The notes under the pieces: generated by a model | What the model saw: only the letters and a program-made list of their open reading frames with translations | Told to the model about the DNA's origin: nothing | Database searches by the model: none | Assembly (NCBI GenBank): GCA_045613545.1 | Contig: JAZLBD010000009.1 | Span: 124,001 to 188,000 of the forward strand | Direction: 5' to 3' | DNA: 64,000 bases | Source of the DNA: Scatosoma sp045613545 | GTDB taxonomy: Bacteria; Bacillota; Clostridia; Christensenellales; Borkfalkiaceae | Shown: piece by piece, positions 43,370 through 52,689 of the stretch | Layout: every line of letters begins with the position of its first letter | Numbering within the stretch: position 1 is the stretch's first letter | Translations under genes and position numbers: made by a program

Positions 43370-44467
43370 TTATACATTTCTCAAAAGCCGATAGGCGTCA
43401 TACAAAGCGTGATTGATCGCCTTTTCGGTTATTTCCTCTCGCGTTCCGTCGAAACGATAGCGACAAACGTAAATTTTTTCTTTCGTTCCAACGGCGATAA
43501 AACAAGTCCCTATAGGCGTATCCGTCCGATCGGACTTTGGTCCTGCAATCCCCGTGGTTGCAATCACAACGTCGCAATTCCCCGTCGCAAGTAGCCCTTT
43601 CGCCATTTCGTATGCCGTTTGATCGGAAACCGCGCCGTAGCTATGCAAAGTATGTGCCAAAACGCCGAGTCTTATTTGCTTCGCGCTTTCCGAATAGGCG
43701 TTGACACCCTCGAAATACACTTCGCTCGCGCCCGAAACGGAAACGATGCGCTTGCTTACGCCACCGCCCGTAAACGATTCGGCTACGCTGATCGTTTTTC
43801 CGCGAATTTTCAAAAGTTGGACGAGTTGTTCTTCCAATAGACTATCGTCCATCGCGTAGAGATATCCGTCCAGTTGTTCGGTGAAAAAACGCAGTACGTC
43901 GTCCGTTAACACGCGAGAAACTTGCTCGCCGTAAGCGATTTCCAAAACCGTATCGTCGTTTTTCGTAAAATAATGGAAAGAAAGGGTGTCGCCGAACTGT
44001 TTTTCCGCCGTGACGATTAAACTGCGAAGATGGAAGAGCTCCACCCCCACGCACCGAAGAACGATTTTATTCTTTCTTTCCGCGCCACTGCGCTGTAAAT
44101 GAGGTACGCAAACGGCTTTCGCGTACTCCCTCCCCTCCTCAAAGGAAAGCAAAAAGAGAGTAAACCCGTCTTTCGTAAACAGCCCTTCTCCAAGAGAATT
44201 GCCTTGCATGAACGGAATAGAAAGACGCTCGGATATACAGTTTGCCGTAGGCGATAAAAAGTTCTTGGGAACGACGAGCGCAAGGCAGTCCATCGCAAGG
44301 CTCGTCTCTTCCACCGCTTTTAGCATATCCTCTTTACGGCTACTGTATAAGAAACGCGTTTCAAAAAAGGTATATCCACTCGTTCGAAAAGCTTCTATGC
44401 AGGCTCTGGCGTCTTTTTCCGTCAAGCCGTTTTCCTCGTCTATCCAAGCAAGAAGCGCTCGTTTCAT
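43370..44467 (-). CDS. cinA: CinA-family protein with degenerate N-terminal domain
   Basis: A 365-residue CinA relative, shorter than the usual 410. The C-terminal nicotinamide-nucleotide amidase-like domain is intact: ISVAESFTGGGVSKRIVSV (Phe in place of the usual Cys), VNAYSESAKQIRLGV, VSDQTAYEMAKG and ATTGIAGPKSDR. The N-terminal 200 residues keep a CinA/MoCF-like secondary pattern but lack both hallmark motifs, GTELLxG and GGLGPTxDD; the second place reads VVPKNFLS. The ATG at 44467 follows GGGAGA; a longer ORF to 44650 lies inside pgsA. Located upstream of recA as in competence operons of other Firmicutes. Confidence 0.85.
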   Translation of the reverse strand: MKRALLAWIDEENGLTEKDARACIEAFRTSGYTFFETRFLYSSRKEDMLKAVEETSLAMDCLALVVPKNFLSPTANCISERLSIPFMQGNSLGEGLFTKDGFTLFLLSFEEGREYAKAVCVPHLQRSGAERKNKIVLRCVGVELFHLRSLIVTAEKQFGDTLSFHYFTKNDDTVLEIAYGEQVSRVLTDDVLRFFTEQLDGYLYAMDDSLLEEQLVQLLKIRGKTISVAESFTGGGVSKRIVSVSGASEVYFEGVNAYSESAKQIRLGVLAHTLHSYGAVSDQTAYEMAKGLLATGNCDVVIATTGIAGPKSDRTDTPIGTCFIAVGTKEKIYVCRYRFDGTREEITEKAINHALYDAYRLLRNV

Positions 44468-44481
44468 CTCTTTCTCCCTAC

Positions 44482-45075
44482 TTACGCTTTCGTCGTGTCT
44501 TTGAGCACCGATATATTTTTCCAAACGTAGGAAATCCCCGAAACGATCGTGAGCATCGTTGCGATTGCAAATAGTCCTAAACCGATTCCGTTTACGATTT
44601 TGAGGGCGTTTCCGCTCAAATCCACGCTTACGAGCAACACGACTACGCAAGCGTCTTGGAACGCCGTTTTATACTTGCCCAATTTTTCCGCGGCAAGTAC
44701 GATCCCTGCCGTTGCGGCGATTTGTCTAAACGCGCTGATGATCAATTCTCTGCCTAAAATCACGCAAATGCAAATCGCTCCCACAATATTACCCCAAACG
44801 CCAAACACACCGAAGACGAGCGGGTTTGCCACCATAAGGACGAACGCCGTCGCCACGAGCACTTTGTCTGCGATCGGGTCTAAAAACTTGCCGAGATTCG
44901 TCACCAAATTCCGACTTCGTGCAATGTATCCGTCGAGCGCGTCGGTAAGGGCGGCAAGGCAGAAAACCAAAGCGGTAATCGCGTGGTTATAAGGCACGCT
45001 GTCTAAGAAGAAAAACAGCACGAATACTGGTATCATGCAAATTCTTACAATAGAAATTTTGTTGGGTAAATTCAT
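44482..45075 (-). CDS. pgsA: CDP-diacylglycerol-glycerol-3-phosphate 3-phosphatidyltransferase
   Basis: A 197-residue membrane enzyme committing CDP-diacylglycerol to phosphatidylglycerol. The CDP-alcohol phosphotransferase motif DGYIARSRN...GKFLDPIADK is complete, with five or six hydrophobic segments around it. ATG 45075 is 10 bases after GGAGG; a TTG at 45081 is possible. It overlaps or abuts the rimO stop and precedes cinA by 14 bases. Confidence 0.93.
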   Translation of the reverse strand: MNLPNKISIVRICMIPVFVLFFFLDSVPYNHAITALVFCLAALTDALDGYIARSRNLVTNLGKFLDPIADKVLVATAFVLMVANPLVFGVFGVWGNIVGAICICVILGRELIISAFRQIAATAGIVLAAEKLGKYKTAFQDACVVVLLVSVDLSGNALKIVNGIGLGLFAIATMLTIVSGISYVWKNISVLKDTTKA

Positions 45076-45077
45076 AA

Positions 45078-46403
45078 TCAAAAATCCTCCGTTTCGCCGT
45101 ACATATCGTATGCATCGACGTCTTTTATGGTCACGTTGTACGTTTTCCCTTGCACGGCTTTGGGTGAGCGGAAATAAACCTTTCCGTCAATTTCCGGCGC
45201 GCTTTGATAGCTTCTGCCGACGAAACAATTTCTTTCGAAATCAATCCCGTCGCACACGACGTTAATCGTTTTGCCGATCGTCGCTTGCTTTTGTTTAAGC
45301 GCAATCTCTTCTTGTACGGCGTAGAGTCCTCTTACCCGCCTTGCTTTGGTAGCGTGGTGGATTTGCCCTTTTAAGCGGTACGCCGGCGTGTCCGGTTCTC
45401 TCGAATAGGCAAAAAAACCGCAATTGCAAAGGTTTGCCTCTTTCAAAAATTCTTTCATCGCCTCGTATTCCTCTTCCGTTTCCGTAGGGAATCCGCTGAT
45501 AAACGTCGAGCGGATCGCAATACTTGGAATTTCGCGACGGAGGGTTTGAATCAGTTGCAAATACCCCTCTCTCGTCCCCTTACGGTTCATAAGTTTCAAC
45601 ACGCGATCTTCACTGTGTTGCAAGGGAATATCTATGTATTTCACGATTTTTTCGTTCGTTTTTATCTCTTGAATCAACGCGTCGTCTATAACGTCGGGAT
45701 AGCAATACAAAAGACGCAACGAACGAATATTTTCAAGCTCCGAAAGTTTTCTAAGCAGAGGCACGAATTGATTTTTTCCGTATAAATCCTCGCCGTATCT
45801 CGTCGTGTCTTGCGCGACGATCACAAGCTCGGAAATTTCCCCAAGCCCTTTCGCCTCCTCTATCAATCGTTCCATAGGATACGAACGATATTTCCCTCGA
45901 ATTTTCGGAATGAGACAGTAAGTACAATGGTTATAGCACCCGTCGGCGATCTTTAAGTACGCCACGTGCGGGTCGGTGGTGAGTTCTCGACGCATAGTGA
46001 ATTCGTCCGAGCCTTTCCCCACGAAGTTTTGTCTTTCCCTCGTGGCGTAGGATTTTTCAAGCGCCTCGAAGATCTTGTCGTAATCGGTGATTCCTAAAAA
46101 TACGTCCACTTCTTGCAACGGAGAAAGGAGCTCTTCGATAAATTTTTGAGGCAAGCACCCCGTCACGACGAGTTTTTCCAAAACGCCGTTTTTATAGGTC
46201 GCACCCTCCAAAATCGTTTCGATCGCTTCCTTCCTCGCGCTTTCAAGGAATGCGCAAGTATTGACGATGAGAATTTGTGTTTGCGATAGATCGTTGGTCA
46301 AAGCGTATCCTTTATCCAAAATGCGCCCAATCAGTTTCTCGCTGTCCACTCTATTCTTGTCGCAACCGAGGGATATGACGCCGAATTTTTTGTTTTTTAA
46401 CAT
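45078..46403 (-). CDS. rimO: Ribosomal protein S12 methylthiotransferase
   Basis: A 441-residue radical SAM methylthiotransferase modifying Asp in ribosomal protein S12. The N-terminal cluster domain (ISLGCDKNRVDSE, VNTCAFLESARKEA, VVTGCLPQ) is followed by the radical SAM CxxxCxxC in DGCYNHCTYCLIPKIRG and a C-terminal TRAM domain. CAFLESAR and the RGKYRS segment favour RimO over MiaB. The start at 46403 follows AAAGGA; the longer ORF to 46436 is not supported. A candidate promoter is at 46422-46450. Confidence 0.95.
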   Translation of the reverse strand: MLKNKKFGVISLGCDKNRVDSEKLIGRILDKGYALTNDLSQTQILIVNTCAFLESARKEAIETILEGATYKNGVLEKLVVTGCLPQKFIEELLSPLQEVDVFLGITDYDKIFEALEKSYATRERQNFVGKGSDEFTMRRELTTDPHVAYLKIADGCYNHCTYCLIPKIRGKYRSYPMERLIEEAKGLGEISELVIVAQDTTRYGEDLYGKNQFVPLLRKLSELENIRSLRLLYCYPDVIDDALIQEIKTNEKIVKYIDIPLQHSEDRVLKLMNRKGTREGYLQLIQTLRREIPSIAIRSTFISGFPTETEEEYEAMKEFLKEANLCNCGFFAYSREPDTPAYRLKGQIHHATKARRVRGLYAVQEEIALKQKQATIGKTINVVCDGIDFERNCFVGRSYQSAPEIDGKVYFRSPKAVQGKTYNVTIKDVDAYDMYGETEDF

Positions 46404-46421
46404 ACCATTCCTTTCTATGCA

Positions 46422-46450
46422 AGCATAGTATAACACTCTTTTCTTGACAA
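46422..46450 (-). promoter_or_regulatory. Probable sigma-A promoter of rimO-pgsA-cinA-recA-nadE
   Basis: TTGTCA (46450-46445), 17 bases, TATGCT (46427-46422). Both boxes are weaker than others in the window. Confidence 0.5.
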
Positions 46451-46478
46451 ACGTACGCCGATTTTTGAATTTTTTTCA

Positions 46479-49400
46479 TTAACCGTCTAACGGGCCGTAC
46501 AATTCCTCAAATTCTTCGGGCGTGATTAAGACTTTCCGCATTTTTGCACCGTCAAACTTGGATACGTAGCCCATATCTTCCATCCATTCGATAATCTTAC
46601 CCGCCTTGTTATATCCGACGGAACATTTTCTTTGCACCATCGACATCGACGCGCTCGCATTCAAAATCGCGTAGCGGAGAGCTTCGATATACACGGGGTC
46701 GATTTCTTCACTGCTCGATCCACCGCCAATCGGATTTCCGTTTGTGCTTTGCACTCTCGTATTGTTGATATACGCCGTCGCCTCCTCGTCGAAATCGCAA
46801 TCGTTGTTCGCCTTGATATAGCTAACGACCTTTTGCGCGTCCTCCGATTCAATCGAGGCACTCTGTACGCGGACGGGCACCGCCGTTCCCTCGTCGGTAT
46901 AAAGCATATCCCCTTTTCCAAGCAGTTTTTGAGCGCCCGTTGCGTCTAAAATAACGCGCGAATCGACTTCCGCCGTGACGGAAAAGGCGATACGGGTTTT
47001 TAAGTTGCTCTTGATGATACCCGTGATAACATCCGTAGAGGGGCGTTGGGTTGCAAGGATCATATGAATCCCCGCCGCGCGGGATTTTTGCGTTAAGTTT
47101 TGGATGCGTTCTTCCACGTCTTTCTTCGCGGAAAGCATCAAATCGGCAAGCTCGTCCACAATAATGACGATCTTGGGGAGTTTCTTTTCGCCCTCGGCAA
47201 GGTTAGCGTTATATTCGTCGATATTGACGACGTACGTCCCCGAACGGCTCTTCTTTTCAAAGAGGGTATAACGGCGATTCATTTCTCCGATCGCCCAGTT
47301 CAAACTTTGAATGACTTTTCCCGTCTCGTTGATAATTTCGTCCACGACGAGGTGCGGTAAGTGATCGTATATAACGAATTCCGTCTTTTTCGGGTCGATG
47401 AGGATAAGCCTCAAATCTTCGGGCGAATATTTGTAGATTAAACTAATGATCAAACAGCGCAAGAATACGCTCTTACCCGAACCGGAAGCACCCGCTACGA
47501 GCAAGTGGGTCATCTTGCGAATATCCCCGTAAACTTTGCGGTTTGCTACGTCTTTCCCCATCGAGAACATAAGGGAAGTGGGTTTGCTATTCACGAACTC
47601 GTCCCCTTTGAGCATACATCCGAGTTGTACGAATTGACGGCGTTTGTTCGGCACTTCGATGCTCACCGCCCCCTCCGCAAAGTTGGCGTAGATATTTACG
47701 CCGTTCGCTGCGTAAAGCCCTATTGCAATTTCTTGATCGAGCGCCACCACCTTTCGAGGGGATACGTTCCAAGGAATTGCCACGTTATAGCGCGTGACGG
47801 TCGGTCCGTACGTGACGGATGCGATCGTAGCGTCCGACACTTTGAACCCGTCGAGGGTCGTAATAATCGTTCGCTTATTTTCTTCCACTTCTTGCGTGTT
47901 GGCATCCGGCTCTACGTCTCTACAATCAAAGAAATGCAAAGGAACGGGTTGATAAGGACGAATCACTTTCGGCTTTGGAACGGGCGGGGGCGCAGGCTCC
48001 CGTTTGGGTTGCGCCGTCTCGCGCTCCATGCGTCCCATTCTACCCGTCGAAATTCCTCTGTCCGTTTGCGGAAATTCCATTCTCGACGTAGACGGACTCT
48101 CCATTTGCGGTTCTTCGGGTTCGTCGAAAATAGAAAGGCTTTCCTCTCTTGAACGGAAAGCGCGCTCCACCGTAGGCGGAGTTTCCCGTTCCACGAACGG
48201 CTCGCTCCTTTCTCTCGTTTCGAAAGGCGTTCTTGATTGCCTCTCCTCGAAAGAATCTCTCAAACCTCTCTGCGGATATGTATCGCTAGAAGAAACTTCT
48301 TCTTGGGGATAAAATTCCGAACTTCTCGAAGAGAAAATATTCTTAAAATCAAGCGTTTCACTAGGCGCAGGATCTCTCGACGCGGTCGGCTCTGCCCGTT
48401 GCGTGGACGGGAATGAATCTTCCATTCTTTCCCCTCTTCTGTCAAAATGGAAATCGGGTGTAGGCGGAGTTTCCTCTCTAGGCGCGAAAGCATAGTCGTC
48501 GGGAACGACAGGCGGGTCTTGTCTAAGCCCGAATTCAGTCGGAGCGACTTCCTCTCTTCCAATCCCAAAACCAATCGTTCTTGAGTCTTGTTTATCCTCG
48601 TAAGAATACGAAGTTTGCTCGTTCTTGAAAACGGGCGTGTTTTCCTGCACGGTTTCGGGACGGATAGGACGAGGCTCTCTTCCAACCGACTGCGCGTAGT
48701 AAGACGAATAACTCCCGGAAACATTCGAATCGAGCTGGGGTTGATTGGGGTCCACCGCCGGACGTTTGTTCACGCTCGCATTATCGTCGAAAATTAAATT
48801 CCGTCTATAATTTTCCGCAGAGTCCCCACCGAAGAGGAATTCTCGAGAATTGAACGCCGGTTGTTGCGCTTGCTCGTTATTCGTTTGAGGGGTATAAGCA
48901 AACGGCGAATACCCCGCTTGCGCGGTTTGCGTGGGCGAGGTTTTGTAATCGTCCAACATTACACCGGGGCGTCTACGCATATCTTGTGAAACTGGGACGT
49001 ATGTAGGCAAATCGTTCGTCTGTCCCCCCCATTGTGCTTGCGCATACGGCTCGTACTGCGAGGGAGCTTGTCCTTGCTCTGCGGTAGTAGGCACTTGTAA
49101 ATCTTCGATTTTTGAGGATTTTTCCTTTCTTTGTACGCTCGGCAAAAGCCATTTCCCCGTGATACACTTAACGGCGATTAAAACCGACAACGCGGAAAGC
49201 AAGGAAAGTACGATGATTGCACCGATCCCGCTTGTGAATCTTCTCAAAAAATATACGACGATTCCACCGAGCCAACCTGCGCTCGTTGCATAAGAAACAC
49301 CCTCCGAGGGCGCGTGGAAACAAGAGGATAAATATCCGTCCAAAGCCAAAACCCGCGTTTCGATGGAATGGATAAGCAAAAACACGAAAAAGGCGGTCGA

Positions 49401-49694
49401 TACGACGGAAAACACTGTTTTTTTCCGAAGGAATGATTTTCCGATAAACGAAGCGATCGACGTCAAAAATAAGATGGGTAAAATCAAATAGGAGGCGTAC
49501 CCGAACACACCGAGGAGGAAACTTTGAATCGCAATCCCCAACTCTCCGAAAATATTAGATCCCGTAAGTAAAATTAAAAAAGCAATCGAGGAAAATAAAA
49601 TCCCAACGGCCCCTACACTCTCTTTGGTGAAAAGCCCGCTCGACAATCCTTTTCCGAATATTTTTTTCTCTTTTTTATCCTTCGTCTCTTTCAA
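46479..49694 (-). CDS. ftsK: DNA translocase FtsK/SpoIIIE
   Basis: A 1071-residue membrane-anchored DNA pump for chromosome segregation at the septum. Four or five hydrophobic segments occupy residues 25-190, then a long low-complexity linker rich in Pro, Gln, Glu, Arg and Ser (about 195-590). The motor follows with Walker A VAGASGSGKSVFLRCL and Walker B VIIVDELADLM, and the gamma DNA-reading domain (SMSMVQRKCSVGYNKAGKII) ends the protein. The linker is much longer than in Bacillus SpoIIIE. The start is TTG, after GGGAGG, with a strong promoter at 49725-49753. Confidence 0.96.
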   Translation of the reverse strand: MKETKDKKEKKIFGKGLSSGLFTKESVGAVGILFSSIAFLILLTGSNIFGELGIAIQSFLLGVFGYASYLILPILFLTSIASFIGKSFLRKKTVFSVVSTAFFVFLLIHSIETRVLALDGYLSSCFHAPSEGVSYATSAGWLGGIVVYFLRRFTSGIGAIIVLSLLSALSVLIAVKCITGKWLLPSVQRKEKSSKIEDLQVPTTAEQGQAPSQYEPYAQAQWGGQTNDLPTYVPVSQDMRRRPGVMLDDYKTSPTQTAQAGYSPFAYTPQTNNEQAQQPAFNSREFLFGGDSAENYRRNLIFDDNASVNKRPAVDPNQPQLDSNVSGSYSSYYAQSVGREPRPIRPETVQENTPVFKNEQTSYSYEDKQDSRTIGFGIGREEVAPTEFGLRQDPPVVPDDYAFAPREETPPTPDFHFDRRGERMEDSFPSTQRAEPTASRDPAPSETLDFKNIFSSRSSEFYPQEEVSSSDTYPQRGLRDSFEERQSRTPFETRERSEPFVERETPPTVERAFRSREESLSIFDEPEEPQMESPSTSRMEFPQTDRGISTGRMGRMERETAQPKREPAPPPVPKPKVIRPYQPVPLHFFDCRDVEPDANTQEVEENKRTIITTLDGFKVSDATIASVTYGPTVTRYNVAIPWNVSPRKVVALDQEIAIGLYAANGVNIYANFAEGAVSIEVPNKRRQFVQLGCMLKGDEFVNSKPTSLMFSMGKDVANRKVYGDIRKMTHLLVAGASGSGKSVFLRCLIISLIYKYSPEDLRLILIDPKKTEFVIYDHLPHLVVDEIINETGKVIQSLNWAIGEMNRRYTLFEKKSRSGTYVVNIDEYNANLAEGEKKLPKIVIIVDELADLMLSAKKDVEERIQNLTQKSRAAGIHMILATQRPSTDVITGIIKSNLKTRIAFSVTAEVDSRVILDATGAQKLLGKGDMLYTDEGTAVPVRVQSASIESEDAQKVVSYIKANNDCDFDEEATAYINNTRVQSTNGNPIGGGSSSEEIDPVYIEALRYAILNASASMSMVQRKCSVGYNKAGKIIEWMEDMGYVSKFDGAKMRKVLITPEEFEELYGPLDG

Positions 49695-49724
49695 AACAAC
49701 GACCTCCCGTTTTTACACAAAAAT

Positions 49725-49753
49725 ATTATAACATTTTTTTTTGAAATTATCAA
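49725..49753 (-). promoter_or_regulatory. Sigma-A promoter of ftsK
   Basis: TTGATA (49753-49748), 17 bases, TATAAT (49730-49725), about 30 bases before the TTG start. Confidence 0.82.
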
Positions 49754-49764
49754 TTCTTTTACGG

Positions 49765-49806
49765 CAAAAAAAGAGGGAAAAGCCGTACTTTTTTGCTTTT
49801 TCCCTC
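49765..49806 (-). terminator. Terminator after murC
   Basis: Minus-strand GAGGGAAAAAGC pairs with GCTTTTCCCTC (one bulge) and runs into seven Ts. It separates murC from ftsK. Confidence 0.85.
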
Positions 49807-49837
49807 ATCTTTTTTTCTATTTATAGAAAAGTTTCCG

Positions 49838-51190
49838 CTAAATTTGAAAATCTCGCACCAAATACCGCGCGATTTGATAGATATCCCCAGCCCCTAAAAA
49901 AAGCGCCGTGTCCCCTGCGGAAAAAGTCCCTTTCAAAAAGTAGGCAAGTTGTTTTACGTTGTCTGCGTATAAACATCCCACTTTGCGTGCAAGCGTTTCC
50001 CCGCTACCCTCTTCGTCGTAGCGTTCCCTCGCCGGATACGTCTTATACACCATCACGTTCTCCGCGCCTCGCAGTAGCGCGACGAACTCCTCCATCAAAA
50101 GGCGGGTTCGGGAAAACGTATGCGGTTGAAAGACGATACATAGCTTTCCTTTGCACAGTTTTTTCGCCGTTTCGATTGCAAAAAGCAGTTCTTTGGGATG
50201 ATGCGCGTAATCGCAAACGACGTGGATTCCGTGATATTCCCCAACCCTTTCAAAACGGCGTTTTACCCCCCAAAAGGAACGTAGTCCCTCGGCGATTTTT
50301 TCCACCGGAAAACCGAAACTGCGCATACACGCAAAGGTGCCGAGAGCGTTATAGATATGACATCTTCCCACGACTTGTAAATCAATTCTCGTCGCAATTT
50401 TTCCGTATTCGCGTACGGAAAAAGAATATCGTTCCCCCTCGCCTTTCAATCCTTCCGCCACGTAATCGGCGTATTGATTTTCGATAGAAAAGGTCGTAAA
50501 ATCCCTTCCAAAGCGCATACTTCGCTCGTCGTCGGCGTTCGTGAAGGCAATCGAGGCGTTTTTACAATAGCTCGCAAAACTTTCCACGATATCCTCCTCC
50601 CCGTCGTAGCACTCCATATGATCTAAGTCAACGTTCAATAAAACGGCGCGCTTGGGTCGCAGGGTTAGCATATTTTTCTTGTATTCACACAGTTCACTCA
50701 AAAAAAATCGCTCTCCCGTAAAGCGAAAATTCCCAAACTCACAATCCTCGCCTCCAATATGCGCAAAAAACGGTTCATTCAGCGCGTCGAGCACGTGCGA
50801 GCACATCGCCGTGCAAGTGGTTTTTCCGTGGCTTCCTGCAATTCCGATCGTTTCCTGGAAAAAACTCGCGATCTTTTTCAAAAGTAGCGGTCGGCGATAT
50901 ATCGTCTTGTTTAACCCTCTAGCATATAACAACCGCTTATCTTTCTCTTGAATCGCGTCGGAGTAAACGACGATGGTAGATGCGAACAAGTTCGACTCGT
51001 CCTCCTCGTCGCCAATCGCTATTTTGACGCCCATAGCGGAAAGAGTCCCCGTATGCTCGTTCCTTGCCCGATCGTATCCGAGCACCTTCCCGCCGTTGCG
51101 TAATATTAGCTTGGCAAGTCCACTCATACTTACCCCGCCGATCCCGATAAAGTAAAAAACGTTCGCTTGACAAAATTCGCCCAATTTCAT
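49838..51190 (-). CDS. murC: UDP-N-acetylmuramate-L-alanine ligase
   Basis: A 450-residue Mur ligase adding L-Ala to UDP-MurNAc in the cytoplasm. The N-terminal UDP-binding start FYFIGIGGVSMSGLAKL, the ATP loop GIAGSHGKTTCTAMC, LNVDLDHMECY and the C-terminal VCDYAHHPKEL are diagnostic. It follows ftsZ, away from the other mur genes. The ribosome site is weak (AAAGG only one base from the ATG), and two terminator-like hairpins lie in its leader, so its promoter is not clear. Confidence 0.95.
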   Translation of the reverse strand: MKLGEFCQANVFYFIGIGGVSMSGLAKLILRNGGKVLGYDRARNEHTGTLSAMGVKIAIGDEEDESNLFASTIVVYSDAIQEKDKRLLYARGLNKTIYRRPLLLKKIASFFQETIGIAGSHGKTTCTAMCSHVLDALNEPFFAHIGGEDCEFGNFRFTGERFFLSELCEYKKNMLTLRPKRAVLLNVDLDHMECYDGEEDIVESFASYCKNASIAFTNADDERSMRFGRDFTTFSIENQYADYVAEGLKGEGERYSFSVREYGKIATRIDLQVVGRCHIYNALGTFACMRSFGFPVEKIAEGLRSFWGVKRRFERVGEYHGIHVVCDYAHHPKELLFAIETAKKLCKGKLCIVFQPHTFSRTRLLMEEFVALLRGAENVMVYKTYPARERYDEEGSGETLARKVGCLYADNVKQLAYFLKGTFSAGDTALFLGAGDIYQIARYLVRDFQI

Positions 51191-51287
51191 ACCTTTACTT
51201 TATGCGATATAACTTTTAGTTATGCCAATCATACGGTTTTTTTATATATAAAAATCTCGTTTTATGCTTTTATTCGCTTGAATTTAG

Positions 51288-51316
51288 AAAAAAAGTATGC
51301 TAAAATGCAAGCATAC
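51288..51316 (-). terminator. Second terminator-like hairpin upstream of murC
   Basis: Minus-strand GTATGC pairs with GCATAC over a 10-base loop, then seven Ts. It sits between the ftsZ terminator and murC: a backup terminator or an attenuator in the murC leader. Confidence 0.5.
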
Positions 51317-51369
51317 GATTCAATCAGTCATTTATTTTTTCATTTTTCAATTTTTCTCATTTTTTATTA

Positions 51370-51405
51370 GCAAAAACACTTCGGCTTTCGCCGAAGTGTT
51401 TTTGC
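51370..51405. terminator. Terminator after ftsZ
   Basis: A near-perfect 16-pair stem, GCAAAAACACTTCGGC with its complement, closed by a four-base TTTC/GAAA loop. Symmetric A and T runs allow function in either direction. Confidence 0.88.
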
Positions 51406-51414
51406 TTGTTATTC

Positions 51415-52686
51415 TTATTTTTCGGAATTTTTACGAATGAAATAATCCACGAAACGAGGACGGTGTTTCTTTTCCGTCGGCTCTTCCGTTTTTTCGTTTG
51501 CGGGAATCGGATCGTCCGGTTCAAACGGAGTTGCGGGAGTTTGCGGAGCTTGCACATAGCCGTAATCGGGCGTTTGGGGCGCCGTTTGACCTTGGTACGC
51601 TTGGTCGATTCTTTCCGAAAGCACGGACGCCTTTCTTGCGGAAACCGCTCTATCTTCCATACCCGTGACTGCTTGTCCCGACGCGGGGAAACCGGTTGCG
51701 ATAATCACGACTTCTACTTCGTCGGACATATTCTCGTCGATACAAGCGCCGAAAATAACGTTTGCCGAATAGTCGATGACGCCTTTTACGAGGTCTGCCG
51801 CCATCCAAACTTCGTCGAGAGACAAATCTTTTCCTCCGACCACGTTCAAAATAACCGAGCTTGCGCCCTCGATCGTCGTGTTCAAAAGAGGCGAACAAAC
51901 GGCGCAACGAACGGCGTCGGAAATTCTCTTTTCGCCCTTAGCCACACCGATACCCATATGGGCGATTCCTCTTGCTTTGAGGGTCGTTTTTACGTCCGCG
52001 AAATCAAGGTTAATAAGCGAGGGATTGACGATAAGTTCTGCAATCCCGCGAATCCCTTGCCGAAGAACCTCGTCCGCCACTTTTAACGCGTCGGGGAACG
52101 GAGTACCTTTCGGAACGACGTCGCGAATTTTATCGTTGGGAATAACGATGATCGAATCGACCGATTTACGGAGTTCTTCCACCCCAGCAAGGGCGTAGTC
52201 CATACGGCGTTTCCCCTCGAACGAGAAGGGAAGGGTCACGACTGCCACCGTTAAAATTTTCATATCTTTTGCAAGTTTCGCAATAACGGGAGCCGCGCCC
52301 GTACCCGTGCCACCGCCCATACCTGCGGTGATAAAAAGTAAGTCGGTATCGCGCAACATTTCTTGCACGGCTTCTTTATTCTCTTCCGCTGCAGCTTTCC
52401 CTACGGCGGGATCAGCGCCTGCGCCAAGTCCTTTGGTAAGTTTTACGCCGATTTGGATGCGGTTGTTGGATTTCGAGCGAGCCAGAGCTTGGTTGTCCGT
52501 ATTGACGACCAAATATTCCGCGCTTTTTAAGCCCGATTCGATCAAGCGGTTAACGGCGTTGTTTCCCGCACCGCCGACGCCGATCACTTTAATTTTCGCC
52601 ACGCCGGAAAGGTTGTTGTTTTCTTCCACGGCAACCGGCTCGTTATACGAATATCCGTATTCGTCTCTTTCGTATTGATCGTTCAT
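51415..52686 (-). CDS. ftsZ: Cell division protein FtsZ
   Basis: A 423-residue tubulin-like GTPase forming the division ring. GVGGAGNNAVNRLI at the N-terminus, the tubulin signature GGGTGTGAAPV, NVDFADV-like NLDFADVKT and ATGF are present. After residue 320 a Pro/Gln/Thr linker leads to a basic tail, RPRFVDYFIRKNSEK, in the place of the FtsA/SepF-binding peptide. CGGAGG precedes the ATG. It lies 3 bases after the ftsA stop. Confidence 0.97.
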   Translation of the reverse strand: MNDQYERDEYGYSYNEPVAVEENNNLSGVAKIKVIGVGGAGNNAVNRLIESGLKSAEYLVVNTDNQALARSKSNNRIQIGVKLTKGLGAGADPAVGKAAAEENKEAVQEMLRDTDLLFITAGMGGGTGTGAAPVIAKLAKDMKILTVAVVTLPFSFEGKRRMDYALAGVEELRKSVDSIIVIPNDKIRDVVPKGTPFPDALKVADEVLRQGIRGIAELIVNPSLINLDFADVKTTLKARGIAHMGIGVAKGEKRISDAVRCAVCSPLLNTTIEGASSVILNVVGGKDLSLDEVWMAADLVKGVIDYSANVIFGACIDENMSDEVEVVIIATGFPASGQAVTGMEDRAVSARKASVLSERIDQAYQGQTAPQTPDYGYVQAPQTPATPFEPDDPIPANEKTEEPTEKKHRPRFVDYFIRKNSEK

Positions 52687-52689
52687 TTT

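Noticed and set aside
49741..50487. 248-codon plus-strand ORF opposite murC
   Set aside because: It is antisense to a complete murC, has low-complexity basic sequence and no ribosome site; murC explains the region.
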